The notes under the pieces were generated by a model. That model did no database searches. It was not told the origin of the DNA and saw only the letters and a list, made by a program, of their open reading frames with translations. DNA of 64,000 nt from Laterigemmans sp052161645 (GTDB taxonomy: Bacteria; Planctomycetota; Planctomycetia; Pirellulales; Pirellulaceae): NCBI GenBank assembly GCA_052161645.1, contig CP197414.1; one strand, 5' to 3'. Of the stretch, positions 53,335-61,427 are shown in pieces. The position numbers were made by a program, and so were the translations under genes. Numbering within the stretch: the first letter of the stretch is position 1; the number at the start of each line of letters is the position of its first letter.

Positions 53335-53913
53335 ATGATCAAACAACTGAGCACTTGCATTGTCTTGCTCCTTTTCTTGAGCACTTCGTTGCCCGTGTCA
53401 GCTCAAGATGATTCCAGTTCCGGTGACGCCATGGGAGATGCCCAGTCCCAGATAGTCGCATATGAGCACGAAATCGAAGCGGGTGTCGCGGACGTTTGGA
53501 ATGCGTTCACGACCAACAAGGGGCTAATGTCGTGGATGGCTCCGATCGCTGAGATAGAGCTTCGGATCGGCGGAAAGATGACGTCCAACTACAACAAAGA
53601 CGGTGAACTTGGCGACGCAACCACTATCGAGAACACGATCCTTAGCTACGAACCGGAACGTATGTTGTCACTTCAGGCAACTAGATTTCCGGCGGGATTT
53701 CCCTTTGAAGAAGCTGCAAAAGGTACTTGGTCCGTCTTTTACTTCACGCCCATTTCTCCGACACGAACTCGCGTTCGAGTTGTTGGATTAGGATACCGTG
53801 ATGACGAGCAATCAAGAAAGATGAAATCGTTCTTTGCCGGTGCAAACAAGCAATCGCTTGACGGCCTCAATAAAGCGCTGGTTGAAAAACTGAAGTCCGC
53901 GGCTTCGAAGTAG
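53335..53913 (+). CDS. cassette 42: exported SRPBCC/AHSA1-domain protein
   Basis: 192 residues from the ATG at 53335. The signal peptide is STCIVLLLFLSTSLPVSA. The mature part is an AHSA1-like START fold: EIEAGVADVWNAFTTNKGLM, WMAPIAEIELRIGGKM, ENTILSYEPERMLSLQ and the closing helix SLDGLNKALVEKLKS. Such domains bind hydrophobic ligands; export is unusual for this family, which is mostly cytosolic. Confidence 0.85.
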   Translation: MIKQLSTCIVLLLFLSTSLPVSAQDDSSSGDAMGDAQSQIVAYEHEIEAGVADVWNAFTTNKGLMSWMAPIAEIELRIGGKMTSNYNKDGELGDATTIENTILSYEPERMLSLQATRFPAGFPFEEAAKGTWSVFYFTPISPTRTRVRVVGLGYRDDEQSRKMKSFFAGANKQSLDGLNKALVEKLKSAASK

Positions 53914-53929
53914 CACGCGATCCGTCGCA

Positions 53930-54012
53930 GAACAATTTGATGCACCCGAGTTGCCGACGGTGCGGGATCTGAATTCAACGTCGCTCGCGGCAACCGGGTG
54001 ATCATGGACGTT
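53930..54012 (+). other. attC of cassette 42
   Basis: GAACAATTTGATGCACCCGA to TGGACGTT. Arms CACCCGAGTTGCC and GGCAACCGGGTG pair with one extra A. Confidence 0.88.
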
Positions 54013-54022
54013 CCCCGAACCG

Positions 54023-54658
54023 ATGATGCCCTACGTTGATCCTGGCGAACCTGGCACCTGTGATGAGTGTGGCAGCCCATTTGTCCGCACGGCGATGGCA
54101 ATGTCTGGACTCTGCCGCGAATGCGCTTTCTGGATTTACGGGAAAGCACGTTGCAACCATTTGATACGGGACGGAGCATGCACTCAATGTGGCTGGGACG
54201 GCTCGACTTCTGAGTACATTCTGCACATCAAACTTCACGGTGATCCGCATCGAGACCCATCAGCGTCAACGCAGAAACCCAAGTCTTCAATTGCCGACCT
54301 TTTTGATCCCGAGCCGGAGCAATGGGGGCTTCGTGGCGATCCATACCTGTGGCGCGAAATGAAGACGATGTTCTCTAACGCTTCACTTCCGCAGACTGGA
54401 ACGGAGTTTCGTGACGCGATTCTAAGTGCATTCCAAGACCTCGTCGGAATGCGGATTGAAGACGGGCAAGATATGTGTTTCGTTGAACGATACGCACACG
54501 GCGGCATGTCCAGCGGGCAGGTAAGTCTACAGTTTTGGTCTAATACGGCCTTATCGATACTCGGTCTGCGGTACGCGAATGCCCAAGGTCGGGAGAGGCT
54601 TGCCGAATGGCGCGACAGCGACGGGGAACCATCGGATGCACACGAGTCGCCGAGTTGA
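54023..54658 (+). CDS. cassette 43: zinc-finger protein with attC-encoded tail
   Basis: 211 residues (start at 54023 or the next ATG). Three CxxC units (TCDECGSPF, GLCRECAFW, ACTQCGWDG) form an N-terminal zinc ribbon pair. The remainder (TEFRDAILSAFQDLVGMRIE, SVSLQFW-type strands) is unrecognised. The C-terminus GEPSDAHESPS is encoded by the attC. Confidence 0.66.
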   Translation: MMPYVDPGEPGTCDECGSPFVRTAMAMSGLCRECAFWIYGKARCNHLIRDGACTQCGWDGSTSEYILHIKLHGDPHRDPSASTQKPKSSIADLFDPEPEQWGLRGDPYLWREMKTMFSNASLPQTGTEFRDAILSAFQDLVGMRIEDGQDMCFVERYAHGGMSSGQVSLQFWSNTALSILGLRYANAQGRERLAEWRDSDGEPSDAHESPS

Positions 54659-54708
54659 GTTTATTGAAGTGGTCAGTCGATCGCGGCGACCGTGTGATCC
54701 GTACCGTT
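54626..54708 (+). other. attC of cassette 43 (overlaps the gene end)
   Basis: GAACCATCGGATGCACACGA to GTACCGTT. Arms CACACGAGTCGCC and GGCGACCGTGTG pair with one extra A. Confidence 0.88.
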
Positions 54709-54724
54709 ACACAAAGAAAACTGA

Positions 54725-55387
54725 GTGAAAACCAACCCTCTCATATCGCAACGTTTCGCTGAGTTGGCCGACAAGGCTTCCGCTATCCATGATGCGAAGA
54801 CTCTTGACTTCGTTGCGCGTGATAGCGGCACGCATTACTACGACATCAGTTCTCCCGACGCCAAAGGCTGGTCCACCAACGTGTTGAATCTTCTGCAACG
54901 CGTGTTTGGAGAGGACAGCATTCATTTCAAGCATTTTACAGAGGATGCCACGAACGTTGGCAATTCCGAACTCTCGTTTCGGAGAATCGTTGCAATATTC
55001 GAGGCTGCACGCGAGGACTATGAGGGCGGCTATCTCTTCAATTTGCAGTCGTTGGTTAAGGCAGAAGTGTTTGACGACATGCTTGAGCAGGCTGCGGCGT
55101 TGCTCAAAGCCGGATACAAGGACCCCGCATGCGTTGTCGCGGGTGTCGCGCTCGAAACTACGCTCAAAGACCTCTGTACACGCAACTCAATTCCACACGC
55201 CAAACTTGACAAGATGAATGCCGACCTTGCTAAGGCGGGTGTTTACAACAAAAGAATGCAAAAACAGATCACGGCATGGGCCGACCTGCGAAATAGTGCT
55301 GCACATGGGGACTGGTCCGCGTACACGAACGCTGATGTCGATGATATGCTCAAGGGTGTCACACGTGTCATCGCAGATTACGTGTAA
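54725..55387 (+). CDS. cassette 44: HEPN/DUF4145-like protein
   Basis: 220 residues from a GTG at 54725. The N-terminal half is unrecognised. The C-terminal helical domain (DPACVVAGVALETTLKDLCT, then ITAWADLRNSAAHGDWSAYT) carries R-NSAA-H, the RX4-6H motif of HEPN domains, some of which are RNases in toxin or defence systems. DUF4145 is the closest named group. No antitoxin or nucleotidyltransferase partner is seen in this cassette. Confidence 0.72.
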   Translation: MKTNPLISQRFAELADKASAIHDAKTLDFVARDSGTHYYDISSPDAKGWSTNVLNLLQRVFGEDSIHFKHFTEDATNVGNSELSFRRIVAIFEAAREDYEGGYLFNLQSLVKAEVFDDMLEQAAALLKAGYKDPACVVAGVALETTLKDLCTRNSIPHAKLDKMNADLAKAGVYNKRMQKQITAWADLRNSAAHGDWSAYTNADVDDMLKGVTRVIADYV

Positions 55388-55456
55388 CCATGTGAATCGG
55401 GATAGGAGCCCGGTTACCCGGGACCCCTCCCACAACACCTAGCATGCGGGTCCGCA

Positions 55457-56148
55457 CTAGGCGTTTCGACGCAAGGATGCAAGCGATAGCCAGCGCTCTT
55501 CAAGATTAAACAAGCCCTCGGCGGCTAGGTACTCGTTGGATAAAGCTCGTTGGACACCCGACGTCGTGGAAAGACGCCAGGGACCCTTGCCGCTCATCGC
55601 GAAGCCACGAGCGACACGATAAGACAAGCACAACGACATCAGATTCTTCAGCCGGGTCTTCGATTTCCGCCACTGCTTCCAGTAACAGGCGCGTACCCGA
55701 CGACGAATCCATTTGTCTAAGTTGGTGAACGTTGTCTTCACTTGATCCAACGCAAAGTAGCCTAACCAACCACGAGCATAAGCACGGAACTCTGCATAGC
55801 GTGACTTCATCGACACGCCTCGGTTTCTACGAAAGATCTCCGAGACACGTTGTTTGAAAGTCGCGAGCTTCTTCTTGCTCACCCGGATCTGGCCGCCGTA
55901 GCCACGAAATTCGTAACCCACGTACTCAAGCCCATCCGTCTTGCGGATTTGGCTCTTGTTGTGATTGACGGACAGTTTCAATCGGTCGGTCAAGAAGCGT
56001 TCAATGCTCCCGTACACACGCCGCGCCGCCGCTTCTGTTTTCGTGAAGATCACGAAGTCATCTGCGTACCGCACGAACGGCAACCCTCGTCGTTCCAACT
56101 CCTTGTCCAAGTCATCTAAGTAGATGTTCGAAAGTAGTGGTGACAACG
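55457..56148 (-). pseudogene. group II intron RT, C-terminal part (split gene)
   Basis: Carries LSPLLSNIYLDDLDKELE to the end, including YADD and the maturase domain, about 230 residues. It has no start of its own and is separated from its first half by the serine recombinase element. Differences from copy 1 are few, so the split is recent. Confidence 0.9.
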
Positions 56149-57806
56149 CCCCTCCAACAAAAGTGCAAAACTTTCTCGCTTCCGGCTTTGCTAGCTTTCT
56201 TCGCAAAAAGGGGGAAGTTGATTCGGTACACGATCCGAATCTGATCTGGCTCGACAACGACCTTGTCAATCAGTGTTCGCAGAATCTCGCGACGCAGTGT
56301 CCAGTTAGTGGATTCCAGGTTCGTGCCCACCGATTCGCAGAAGCTGTCCAAACACGACAACGACTCACGCAACGTCGACTGCTCGCGCGACTCCGATTCA
56401 AGATTCCGCAATTGCTGTTCGTGCTTCGTTAGACGGTCACGCGCACGCTTTAAGCGAGGGTCGAATTCAGCTCGATCAAGCACACCATCGGTGTACGCAT
56501 CGATCAAGCGTTCCACACTGCGTTTCGATGACGCGAATTGCTTCTTGATCGATACAACAGAGTCACTATCGCTCGGCGCGGCCAGTCGTCGCTCGTACTC
56601 TTGGCGGAGCAGCTTCGGATGACGCAACAACTCACACGCATCATTCCACACGGCCTCATCAAGTTTGTCGGTGCGCACCTGTTTGCACTCGCAGACTCGC
56701 TTGCCGCCAAACCGATATCCATCGGTTCCGATGCAACGATAGTAGGCGTAAGAACGCACTTTGCCTTTTGCACTCTTGCTACTGACTGGTTTGCCGTAAA
56801 ACGCATATCCACAATTGCTACATTCCAGCAAGCCTTGCAGTAGATACTTCGCTCCACGACGTGACTCGTGACCACGCTGTCGGTTCTCGGTCAACTGTGT
56901 TTGCACGGCATCGAACAGCTCCGATGAAACGATTGCCGGAACCGAAATCGACAACTGCTCGCTCGCTTCGGTATCGTAAGTAGAACCTGTGCGTCGCGGC
57001 GTTTTCGAGTTGCCTCGTTGAGTTCGAAGCTGCGGCCGTCGCGGTCCCGTGCGTGTCTTTCCAAACGCCGCAGAGCCTTTATATGCCGGGTTTTTCAGCA
57101 TTCCCCACACCGTTGTTCGATCCCACGTGGCTTTGCCTGTCGCCGTCACCGTGTCCGACTTCGTCAGCCGACGCGTCGCTTCACCAATCGACAATCGATC
57201 GCGACCGACCCACTGGAACACCTGCCGGACAACAGCCGCTTGTTGCTCATCAATTTCATAAGCGGCTTGCCCATCACCGTCGCGACGGGTGATGTAGTGG
57301 TATCCGTACGGTGCAGCAGATAACACGCTCGCGCTGCCGCGCGTGGCTGCGTGACGCTTGCCGCGACGACTGCGTTCCATGATCTTGGCGCGTTCGTATT
57401 CAGCAAACATGCCTTGCATCTGCAACAGCAAATCTTCTTCAGGACTGGCACCGATCGCGCGGTTGAGAAACACGATTTCAATACCCAGCTTTTGCAATTC
57501 ATCAACGATCAATACTTGATAGGCATACTTGCGTGCCAGTCGATCGGGCGAATGAACGTAGAGTCTTTGAAACTGACCCACGTATGCTGCATCTCTCAGT
57601 CGCTCGAGCGCTGGCCGATGAAGTGTTGAACCGCTCACTCCATCGTCGAGAAAGCAGTTCTTGTCTTGCAATGAGACTTCGTCTGCACTCACTTTTCGAC
57701 GCATGTCGGCCACTTGAGATTCGATGGTTTGCTCTTGAGCCTGCGCGTCCGATGAGACTCGCCCGTAGATGGCCGCTTCGACGTTTGAATTGGAATGAGT
57801 CGTCAT
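56112..57806 (-). CDS. large serine recombinase
   Basis: 564 residues. The N-terminal resolvase domain has the catalytic Ser18 in AAIYGRVSSDAQ, then VHSPDRLARKYAYQVLIVDE and MFAEYERAKIMERSRRGKRH. The recombinase domain follows (YEIDEQQAAVVRQVFQWV, TVWGMLKNPAYKG), then a zinc ribbon (LLECSNCGYAFYGKPV and CIGTDGYRFGGKRVCECKQ) and a coiled coil (residues 430-520). Family members integrate or excise DNA between short att sites. The last 12 residues and the stop come from the interrupted RT gene, outside the element. Confidence 0.93.
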   Translation of the reverse strand: MTTHSNSNVEAAIYGRVSSDAQAQEQTIESQVADMRRKVSADEVSLQDKNCFLDDGVSGSTLHRPALERLRDAAYVGQFQRLYVHSPDRLARKYAYQVLIVDELQKLGIEIVFLNRAIGASPEEDLLLQMQGMFAEYERAKIMERSRRGKRHAATRGSASVLSAAPYGYHYITRRDGDGQAAYEIDEQQAAVVRQVFQWVGRDRLSIGEATRRLTKSDTVTATGKATWDRTTVWGMLKNPAYKGSAAFGKTRTGPRRPQLRTQRGNSKTPRRTGSTYDTEASEQLSISVPAIVSSELFDAVQTQLTENRQRGHESRRGAKYLLQGLLECSNCGYAFYGKPVSSKSAKGKVRSYAYYRCIGTDGYRFGGKRVCECKQVRTDKLDEAVWNDACELLRHPKLLRQEYERRLAAPSDSDSVVSIKKQFASSKRSVERLIDAYTDGVLDRAEFDPRLKRARDRLTKHEQQLRNLESESREQSTLRESLSCLDSFCESVGTNLESTNWTLRREILRTLIDKVVVEPDQIRIVYRINFPLFAKKASKAGSEKVLHFCWRGVVTTTFEHLLR

Positions 57807-58230
57807 GCGACAGCCTCCAGTTGATCCCGTTGCTGCGGCACGCTCTGAGCTCCAAAGTCGTGTTGCGTCGAAGGCCCGCTGCCCTGACCGTCGACCGCGT
57901 CAGTGTCCAAACCGAGTTTGGCAGCACGACTGTTACCGGCGGAGCAACCACGCTCGGCCAGATCAAAAACCTGAGCTAGCAACTCGCGTTCGATCCGAAT
58001 TGGGTGGTAACTGCGAATGACAGCAATGGATTGGCTGTCAGTTTTGAGTTTGGCAGGCTTTGCCATCGGAATCTCCTCCATGAGACATTTGCAATCAATC
58101 TGTAAACACTTGCTTGAAAACAGCTTACGGCGACTTCCAGCCTTCGCCATACGCCGTCGTCAACGCCTTTCTTGGGATCAATCTATCCAAGAAACCGCCG
58201 TTGTTTGCAATATCGTTGGAGGAGCGAACG
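56149..58230 (-). mobile_element. serine recombinase element inserted in the intron RT gene
   Basis: 2,082 bases with two genes. The ends are inverted repeats CCTCCAAC (56151-56158) and GTTGGAGG (58215-58222). AACG is present at both junctions (56145-56148 and 58227-58230) and once in the uninterrupted copy at about 36337. A circular form would have GTTGGAGG, ten bases containing AACG, then CCTCCAAC: a palindromic attachment site typical of serine recombinases. Confidence 0.85.
57803..58066 (-). CDS. small protein coupled to the serine recombinase
   Basis: 87 residues from the ATG at 58066 with GGAGGAG 6 nt upstream. Its TGA overlaps the recombinase ATG (ATGA), so translation is coupled. The text KLKTDSQSIAVIRSYHPIRI, ELLAQVFDLAERGCSAG is unlike a known recombination directionality factor, but position and size fit an accessory or directionality protein. 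Not recognised. Confidence 0.65.
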   Translation of the reverse strand: MAKPAKLKTDSQSIAVIRSYHPIRIERELLAQVFDLAERGCSAGNSRAAKLGLDTDAVDGQGSGPSTQHDFGAQSVPQQRDQLEAVA

Positions 58231-58942
58231 GGCCGCCTTGCATAGTTCCTTCTTCGCTGGGTTGGCATAAGCCGTCGACCAACACACCGGCTCTCAAGTA
58301 GCGTCCGATCAATTTCAAAAGGCGTTTGTCGTGGACCTTGCGGGCCACGCGTGTCATCAATATATCGTGATTGACTCTGTCAAAATATTTCGACAGATCC
58401 ATATCGACGCATCGACGACGACCACCTCGAATGATCTTTTGCACTTGCTTGACTGCATCTTTAGCCGAGCGGTGAGGTCGGTAGCCGAAACTCGACTCGG
58501 AGAAGTCCGGATCGAAGATCGGGGTGAGGACTAACACAATGGCAGTCTGTATCAAACGGTCGAGCAAGTTTGGAATACCGAGCTCTCGCGTGCCGCCATC
58601 GGGTTTATCGATGCTAACGCGCCGTACCGGTTGGGGACGGTACGTTCCATCGAGGAGTTGCTGACGGATGCCTTCCCATTGTGGTCGGAACCACTCAGGA
58701 AAGTTTTCGATCGTGACGCCGTCGGGGCCAGGGGCTCCACGGTTTGCTTTGACTTTCGCCCAAGCCGCCTCGATCGTGCCTTCGTCAACAATCTCTTCCA
58801 TCAAAGCGTGGCTTTCGTCCAAGGCTGACTTCTCGATGGACGCCTGAGCTGAATCATCACGCTGGATGTTTTGCGATTGCTCCACAAACTCTTCCCAGAG
58901 GGAGAGCTGTTTCGCCGGTTCGTTCGGCTGGTCAGAGTTCAT
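58231..58942 (-). pseudogene. group II intron RT, N-terminal part (split gene)
   Basis: The first 237 residues of the RT, from MNSDQPNEPAKQLSLW to GTMQGG, identical or nearly so to copy 1. It runs into the element and stops there after about 17 foreign residues. It lacks the YADD active site and is therefore inactive. Confidence 0.9.
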
Positions 58943-59551
58943 CGGTGGTTCGTTCCTTGTCTTGTGACGTTCAGGCCTTCATGTCGCCGTTGGCTTCGGC
59001 GGTTCGCTACTATGCCCTCTGCTGCCGACTTCAATCGTGGGCTCGTGTTACCACGGCCCACCCCGCGTTGGAGCAAGCTCTACTGGCGGACACAGGATGA
59101 AGCCCTCCCCAAATAAGGGACGTCGGGGTTTGATGTAATCGCCCCGCGACACGTGATCTGTCCCCGCCCAAGTGCCCGATCTACCTGCGCTCGTTCTTCC
59201 GGTTCGGTTTCGTGGTCAGCAGCCCACTCACCTCGAGTCGTCGGCCTCATATCGGATTTCTGTTCGTCACCTGGCGGGTCTTGGCGTAAATGCGGTTAGC
59301 ACGTCTTGGCCGGGGAAACCTTGTCCGATTCAGTCATCGTCGAACCGCACGTTCCCCGCACCGGAGCTAACTTCACGAGCACATTCGCAGGCTTCCTTTC
59401 CACGGTCGGTCACCCTTCCGCAGTTGCCCTCGCCTCGTACTGTCTTTCTTCGGAGTTACATTTGGTATACTGCCTCGTCGTGAAAGAAACCGGAACTGAG
59501 TACAGGGGACTTGCACCCCACAAGATCACGCCCATGTTGGGCGTACTGCAC
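58943..59551 (-). other. 5' catalytic RNA part of intron copy 3
   Basis: 609 bases, apparently identical to 37051-37659. No gene. Confidence 0.75.
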
Positions 59552-59616
59552 GGGAGCGGCGTGCATCACGTTACTTGAAATCGGCGTCCACTCACGCCGC
59601 CCGCTGATTGCAGGCG

Positions 59617-59895
59617 TTAGGACGACGACAGCAGATCGGAAACGTCTGCCTTGCCGTCGATGTTCGCGTTCTCTATTGCTGACTTGACAAGCATTTCCGC
59701 AGCGTCAATCAACCCGAGTCCTGTCGACCAATGTGGAATCACATGGTTCGACGCCCAATCCTGCAATTCGCTGAACTGCTCGTCCGTCAGTTCTTCTGTA
59801 CTGTCGATCCCTCTCATCGTTTCTGGTGGAGTCGCCCGCGTTAGTGCCGCCAATGCTTCGTAGAGCGGGTCTTTCACGTCTGCAATAAATGCCAC
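59617..59895 (-). CDS. cassette 45: small acidic protein, reversed
   Basis: 92 residues from a GTG at 59895 with AGGA upstream. Helical and acidic: AFIADVKDPLYEALAALTRA, TDEQFSELQDWASNHVIPHW, and NIDGKADVSDLLSSS. Its TAA stop overlaps the last bases of the previous attC core, so the gene fills the cassette from edge to edge in reverse. Not recognised. Confidence 0.6.
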   Translation of the reverse strand: MAFIADVKDPLYEALAALTRATPPETMRGIDSTEELTDEQFSELQDWASNHVIPHWSTGLGLIDAAEMLVKSAIENANIDGKADVSDLLSSS

Positions 59896-59906
59896 AGTCG
59901 CGATCC

Positions 59907-59989
59907 TAACAACCCAATGCACCCCAGCCGCCGATAGGGTCGTTTGAAATGGTGAATCACCTCGCAGCGGCGGGGTGATTGGGGGCGTT
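59907..59989 (+). other. attC of cassette 45
   Basis: TAACAACCCAATGCACCCCA to GGGGCGTT. Arms CACCCCAGCCGCC and GGCGGCGGGGTG pair with one extra A. Confidence 0.85.
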
Positions 59990-60434
59990 CCCGGCGTCAA
60001 GCTCTTCGGGCCTAAACTTGGTCTGTCTACAATCGTCCATTGAAAGCTCATGCTCGATGATTGGTGCGCGCGAACAAGCCTCGAGTACTGATCGATGCGA
60101 TTGCCTCGCAACTTGCTATCGGTTGAACCAGTGCCAACTGCGTCCTTTCCGGACGAACCTGATGCTGCCGAAGTTGCTCGCGAGATACCTCCAATTAAAT
60201 TTTCCACTGCCGTACCAGGCGAAGATGCTCGCAATAAAGTCAATCGGGCTCCCGGAACTCAAAAATGATTGCAAGCGGGTTTGGACTACGGTACCGTAAT
60301 GGAATGAATTGGCGGGCCCGGATGCGCTCCGGATCGTGGCGCGAGCCGGGAACCATGCGATCCACCCCAGCCCTCGCCATACTCCGATTTTTCAAATCTA
60401 CCTCAACCGCTCCGGCGAGGTGATCGCCGTCGTT
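59988..60434 (+). repeat. repeat cassette, family A, copy 14
   Basis: Chimeric look: GGTCTGTCTAC and GAAAGCTCATG at the start, GATGCGATTGCC and CCGTACCAGG later. Its attC has CGCTCCGGCGAGG in place of CGCTCGGGCGAGG. Confidence 0.92.
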
Positions 60435-60878
60435 CCCGGGTCAAGCTCTTCGGGCCTGAACTTGGTCTCTCTGCAATCGTCCATTGAAAGCCCATGCTCG
60501 ATGATTGGTGCGCGCGAACGAGTCTCGAGTACTGATCGATGCGATTGCCTCGCAACTTGCTATCGGTTGAACCAGTGCCAACTGCGTCCTTTCCGGACGA
60601 ACCTGATGCTGCCGAAGTTGCTCGCGAGATACCTCCAATTAAATTTTCCACTGCCGTACCAGGCGAAGATGCTCGCAATAAAGTCAATCGGGCTCCCGGA
60701 ACTCAAAAATGATTGCAAGCGGGTTTGGACTACGGTACCGTAATGGAATGAATTGGCGGGCCCGGATGCGCTCCGGATCGTGGCGCGAGCCGGGAACCAT
60801 GCGATCCACCCCAGCCCTCGCCATGCTCCGATTTTTCAGATCTACCTCAACCGCTCGGGCGAGGTGATCGCCGCCGTT
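60433..60878 (+). repeat. repeat cassette, family A, copy 15
   Basis: Tandem with the previous copy. It starts TCCCGGGTCAAG, one base shorter than most, and its attC has CCATGCTCCG. Confidence 0.92.
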
Positions 60879-60894
60879 ATCCGACAGAGTGTAG

Positions 60895-61329
60895 ATGTCA
60901 CCGATGCTGTTCATTTTCGTGTGGTACACCTTGCCGATATTTGCGTATGTCGGCGTGAGGTGCTGCACCGAACGTGCAATTCGCATGCCCGCGATCTTAT
61001 GGACGATGGTGTGCGGCTACGTGTTGATCATCGCTACAGTTGTGGCGGCCAACGCAGCTGATCGATCGACAATGAAGACGTTTGATCTGAATCGCAACGG
61101 AAGAATCGACGGATTCGAACGCACAAGCGAGGCCGACCGCGCGATACGAAATCAAGGAAACGACACGGGACGCGCACTCGCCCCCATACTCGGGATTCCG
61201 TTGACCGCAATTTGGTACGCAGTGCTCTATGGTCTCTTGTTCAGTGGTGATTGGACTTTCAGAAAGCTATTCAGTCGCACATACATTTCACCTAACCCGA
61301 TAGCGGAACCTGAACATAGGAGCGGATAA
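60895..61329 (+). CDS. cassette 48: membrane protein with one EF-hand loop
   Basis: 144 residues. Membrane helices lie at MLFIFVWYTLPIFAYVGV, ILWTMVCGYVLIIATVVAA and ILGIPLTAIWYAVLYGLLF. Between them is a single calcium-type loop, DLNRNGRIDGFE. The stop codon overlaps the attC. Function is unknown. Confidence 0.66.
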   Translation: MSPMLFIFVWYTLPIFAYVGVRCCTERAIRMPAILWTMVCGYVLIIATVVAANAADRSTMKTFDLNRNGRIDGFERTSEADRAIRNQGNDTGRALAPILGIPLTAIWYAVLYGLLFSGDWTFRKLFSRTYISPNPIAEPEHRSG

Positions 61330-61408
61330 CAACAGCATGCAGCCGAGTTGCGATCGGCGCGTTTTCGCATTGAGCATCAATCGTCGCAACCGGCTGATGC
61401 TAAACGTT
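61326..61408 (+). other. attC of cassette 48
   Basis: ATAACAACAGCATGCAGCCG to TAAACGTT. Arms CAGCCGAGTTGCGA and TCGCAACCGGCTG pair with one extra A. Confidence 0.86.
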
Positions 61409-61427
61409 GTTATGCACCTGAGAACGG

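Larger units (their letters stand above)
55396..59551 (-). mobile_element. group II intron (IIC-attC type), copy 3, interrupted
   Basis: 4,156 bases. Removing the 2,082-base insert at 56149-58230 leaves 2,074 bases, exactly the size of copy 1, with nearly identical sequence. Copies 1 and 3 are recent sisters. Because its RT is split, this intron could move only with a protein supplied by another copy. Confidence 0.88.
55385..59618 (+). other. attC of cassette 44, split by an interrupted group II intron
   Basis: Left part TAACCATGTGA (55385-55395), overlapping the gene's stop codon, and right part GGGAGCGGCGTGCATC to CAGGCGTT (59552-59618). Arms GCGGCGTG and CACGCCGC pair. Confidence 0.8.

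Noticed and set aside
56112..57806. Treating the serine recombinase as a prophage integrase
   Set aside because: The element is only 2.1 kb with one small accessory gene; no phage structural or lysis genes are present.
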